A stretch of DNA of 13,389 nucleotides from Phycisphaerae bacterium (GTDB taxonomy: Bacteria > Planctomycetota > Phycisphaerae > Phycisphaerales > SM1A02). The stretch spans positions 4,437 to 17,825 of the forward strand of contig NZFT01000094.1 in assembly GCA_002690755.1 (NCBI GenBank), in the 5' to 3' direction. Positions 12,341 through 13,389 of this stretch are shown piece by piece. Within the stretch, counting starts at the first letter, position 1; each line of letters starts with the position of its first letter. The position numbers and the translations under genes are program-made. The notes below the pieces were generated by a model, which searched no databases, was not told where the DNA came from, and worked only from the letters and a program-made list of their open reading frames with translations.

Positions 12341-13389
12341 TCAACCGCACGCGACGCCCCCGCAGCCGGCCTTTCGCATCGCCGCCCAGCCGCCCGCGAC
12401 GTTCACCGCGTCGACCCCGCGACGCCGGAGTTCCGAGACCGCCATCGCGCTGCGAACGCCGCCGGCACAGTGCACGTAGAACGTCTCCCCCGCGGGGACT
12501 TCCGCGAGCCTCGGAATCAACCGGGTGTGCGCGACGTTGACCGCATGCTCGAGATGACCGTCGTTCCATTCGACCGCGCGACGGACGTCGAGCACCCGGG
12601 GCGGGCTTCCGCCTTCGAGCAGCCCGCGGAGCGCGTCGGCGTCGATCTCCGGTGCCGTGTCGAGCGTTCCACCATTCCTGCGACAGGCATCGAGCGTCTC
12701 CGGCGTCGCGATCCACGCGACGTCGTCGAGGCCGATCCGCACCAGGGCCCGGACCAAGCGGTCGAACTCCGCGGCGGGCGCGATCAGTCCGATCCGCTCC
12801 CCGGGCTCGACGTACGACCCCACGGTCATCAGGAAGTTGATGCCGAGCTTCGTCCAGATCGCACCGGGAAGATGACCTTCCCGGAACCGCGCCCAGTCCC
12901 GGACATCGACGACGCGAACGCCGTCGAGCCGACCGGCCAGATCCGCCGCGGTGGCGGTCTCGGGCGTCGGCATCGCATCGAGCACCGGAACCCCGTCGCG
13001 ATTCCACGCCTTCATGCGGGCGAAGTAGGCGGGCGGCTCCGGCTGTCCCGCGAGGATGTGGTCGACGAACGCCTGCTCGTCGCCCGCCAGCGAGAGGGCG
13101 TGGTTGAACCGCCGTTCGTAACCGACCGTCGACTGGGGGACCGCTCCCAGCGCCTTCCCGCAGGCGCTGCCGGAGCCGTGGGCCGGCCAGACCTGGAGGT
13201 GGTCGTCGAAGCGGAGGAAGCCGCGGGCGCTGGCCGCGAGCGTCCGCGCCGACGGCTCCATCATCCCGTCGATCCCCGCGGCCGACTCGAGCAGGTCAGG
13301 CCGACCGAGATCCCCCACGAAGACGAAGTCGCCGGTGATCACGCCCATCGGGGTGTCCGCACCACCACCGAGATCGGTCACGAGGTAGG
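12341..13389 (-). CDS. Metallo-beta-lactamase / rhodanese / rhodanese protein (persulfide dioxygenase, CstB-like), N-terminus missing
   Basis: The frame is open to base 13389; 348 full codons are seen, against about 450 for the family. The residue numbers here count the valine coded at 13381 as 1. What remains of the lactamase domain has TGDFVFVGDLGRPDLL (16-31, metal Asp18) and WPAHGSGSACG (65-75, metal His68), the signature of ETHE1/persulfide dioxygenases. Next is a rhodanese-like domain (about 151-225) without an active-site Cys: the loop reads APAAEFD. A C-terminal rhodanese domain (247-340) has VHCAGGVRSA with Cys305. This order (lactamase, inactive rhodanese, active rhodanese) matches CstB of staphylococci, which oxidises persulfide to sulfite and thiosulfate using iron and O2. 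The extreme end, CGGVACG, adds two Cys. It precedes the TauE-type exporter, consistent with sulfide detoxification. Confidence 0.88.
   Translation of the reverse strand, partial: YLVTDLGGGADTPMGVITGDFVFVGDLGRPDLLESAAGIDGMMEPSARTLAASARGFLRFDDHLQVWPAHGSGSACGKALGAVPQSTVGYERRFNHALSLAGDEQAFVDHILAGQPEPPAYFARMKAWNRDGVPVLDAMPTPETATAADLAGRLDGVRVVDVRDWARFREGHLPGAIWTKLGINFLMTVGSYVEPGERIGLIAPAAEFDRLVRALVRIGLDDVAWIATPETLDACRRNGGTLDTAPEIDADALRGLLEGGSPPRVLDVRRAVEWNDGHLEHAVNVAHTRLIPRLAEVPAGETFYVHCAGGVRSAMAVSELRRRGVDAVNVAGGWAAMRKAGCGGVACG

Noticed and set aside
12288-13007. Minus-strand open frame within the lactamase/rhodanese gene
   Set aside because: Arg-rich shadow; the other frame has the metal-binding and rhodanese motifs.
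1-13389. CRISPR arrays, tRNA or rRNA genes, insertion sequences, attachment sites
   Set aside because: No regularly spaced direct repeats, clover-leaf candidates, transposase motifs or terminal inverted repeats were seen; the only tandem repeat is the 12-base coding one.

Overview
The window is GC-rich bacterial DNA, very probably from a planctomycete, and the class Phycisphaerae would fit. The basis is indirect: high GC, frequent GTG starts, prepilin-like proteins with unusually long leaders and GspG-like 'SAGPD/SAGPN' C-termini, and a PilB/PilT/PilC set with few other pilus genes. No rRNA or other taxonomic marker is present, so the assignment is an inference. There are no tRNA or rRNA genes, insertion sequences or CRISPR arrays. 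Coding density is high; the only gene-free stretch over 300 bases is 5975-6364.

Positions 1-9383, all on the minus strand, hold a type IV pilus / type II secretion-like cluster. In transcription order it encodes a second PilB/GspE-type ATPase (9383-7593), the retraction ATPase PilT (7498-6365), a 390-base gap full of inverted repeats, the extension ATPase PilB (5974-4226), the inner-membrane platform protein PilC (4124-2832), and three prepilin-like proteins (2763-1657, 1660-866, and 866 running off the left edge). The last three are chained by GTGA and TGATG stop/start overlaps with good Shine-Dalgarno sequences, which indicates translational coupling. Together they give the motor and platform of a filament plus its minor or pseudopilins. 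The peptidase (PilD), the alignment complex (PilM/N/O) and the secretin (PilQ/GspD) are not in the window.

Positions 9565-11356, on the plus strand and divergent from the pilus cluster, hold two housekeeping genes. One is a stand-alone CoaB (phosphopantothenoylcysteine synthetase, without the CoaC half). The other is a short-form decarboxylating 6-phosphogluconate dehydrogenase. They end at a strong intrinsic terminator (11399-11438).

Positions 13389-11461, on the minus strand and convergent with gnd, hold a sulfur module. It comprises a metallo-beta-lactamase/rhodanese/rhodanese protein of the persulfide-dioxygenase (CstB-like) type, cut by the right edge, followed by a TauE/SafE-family membrane exporter. 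The likely job is oxidation of sulfide or persulfide and export of the resulting sulfur oxyanion.

The observations most worth a second look are these: the contiguous perfect hairpins in the pilB 5' region (6049-6163); two PilB-type motors whose c-di-GMP-type MshEN motifs have decayed differently; and a six-copy 12-base in-frame tandem repeat in the linker of the second motor.
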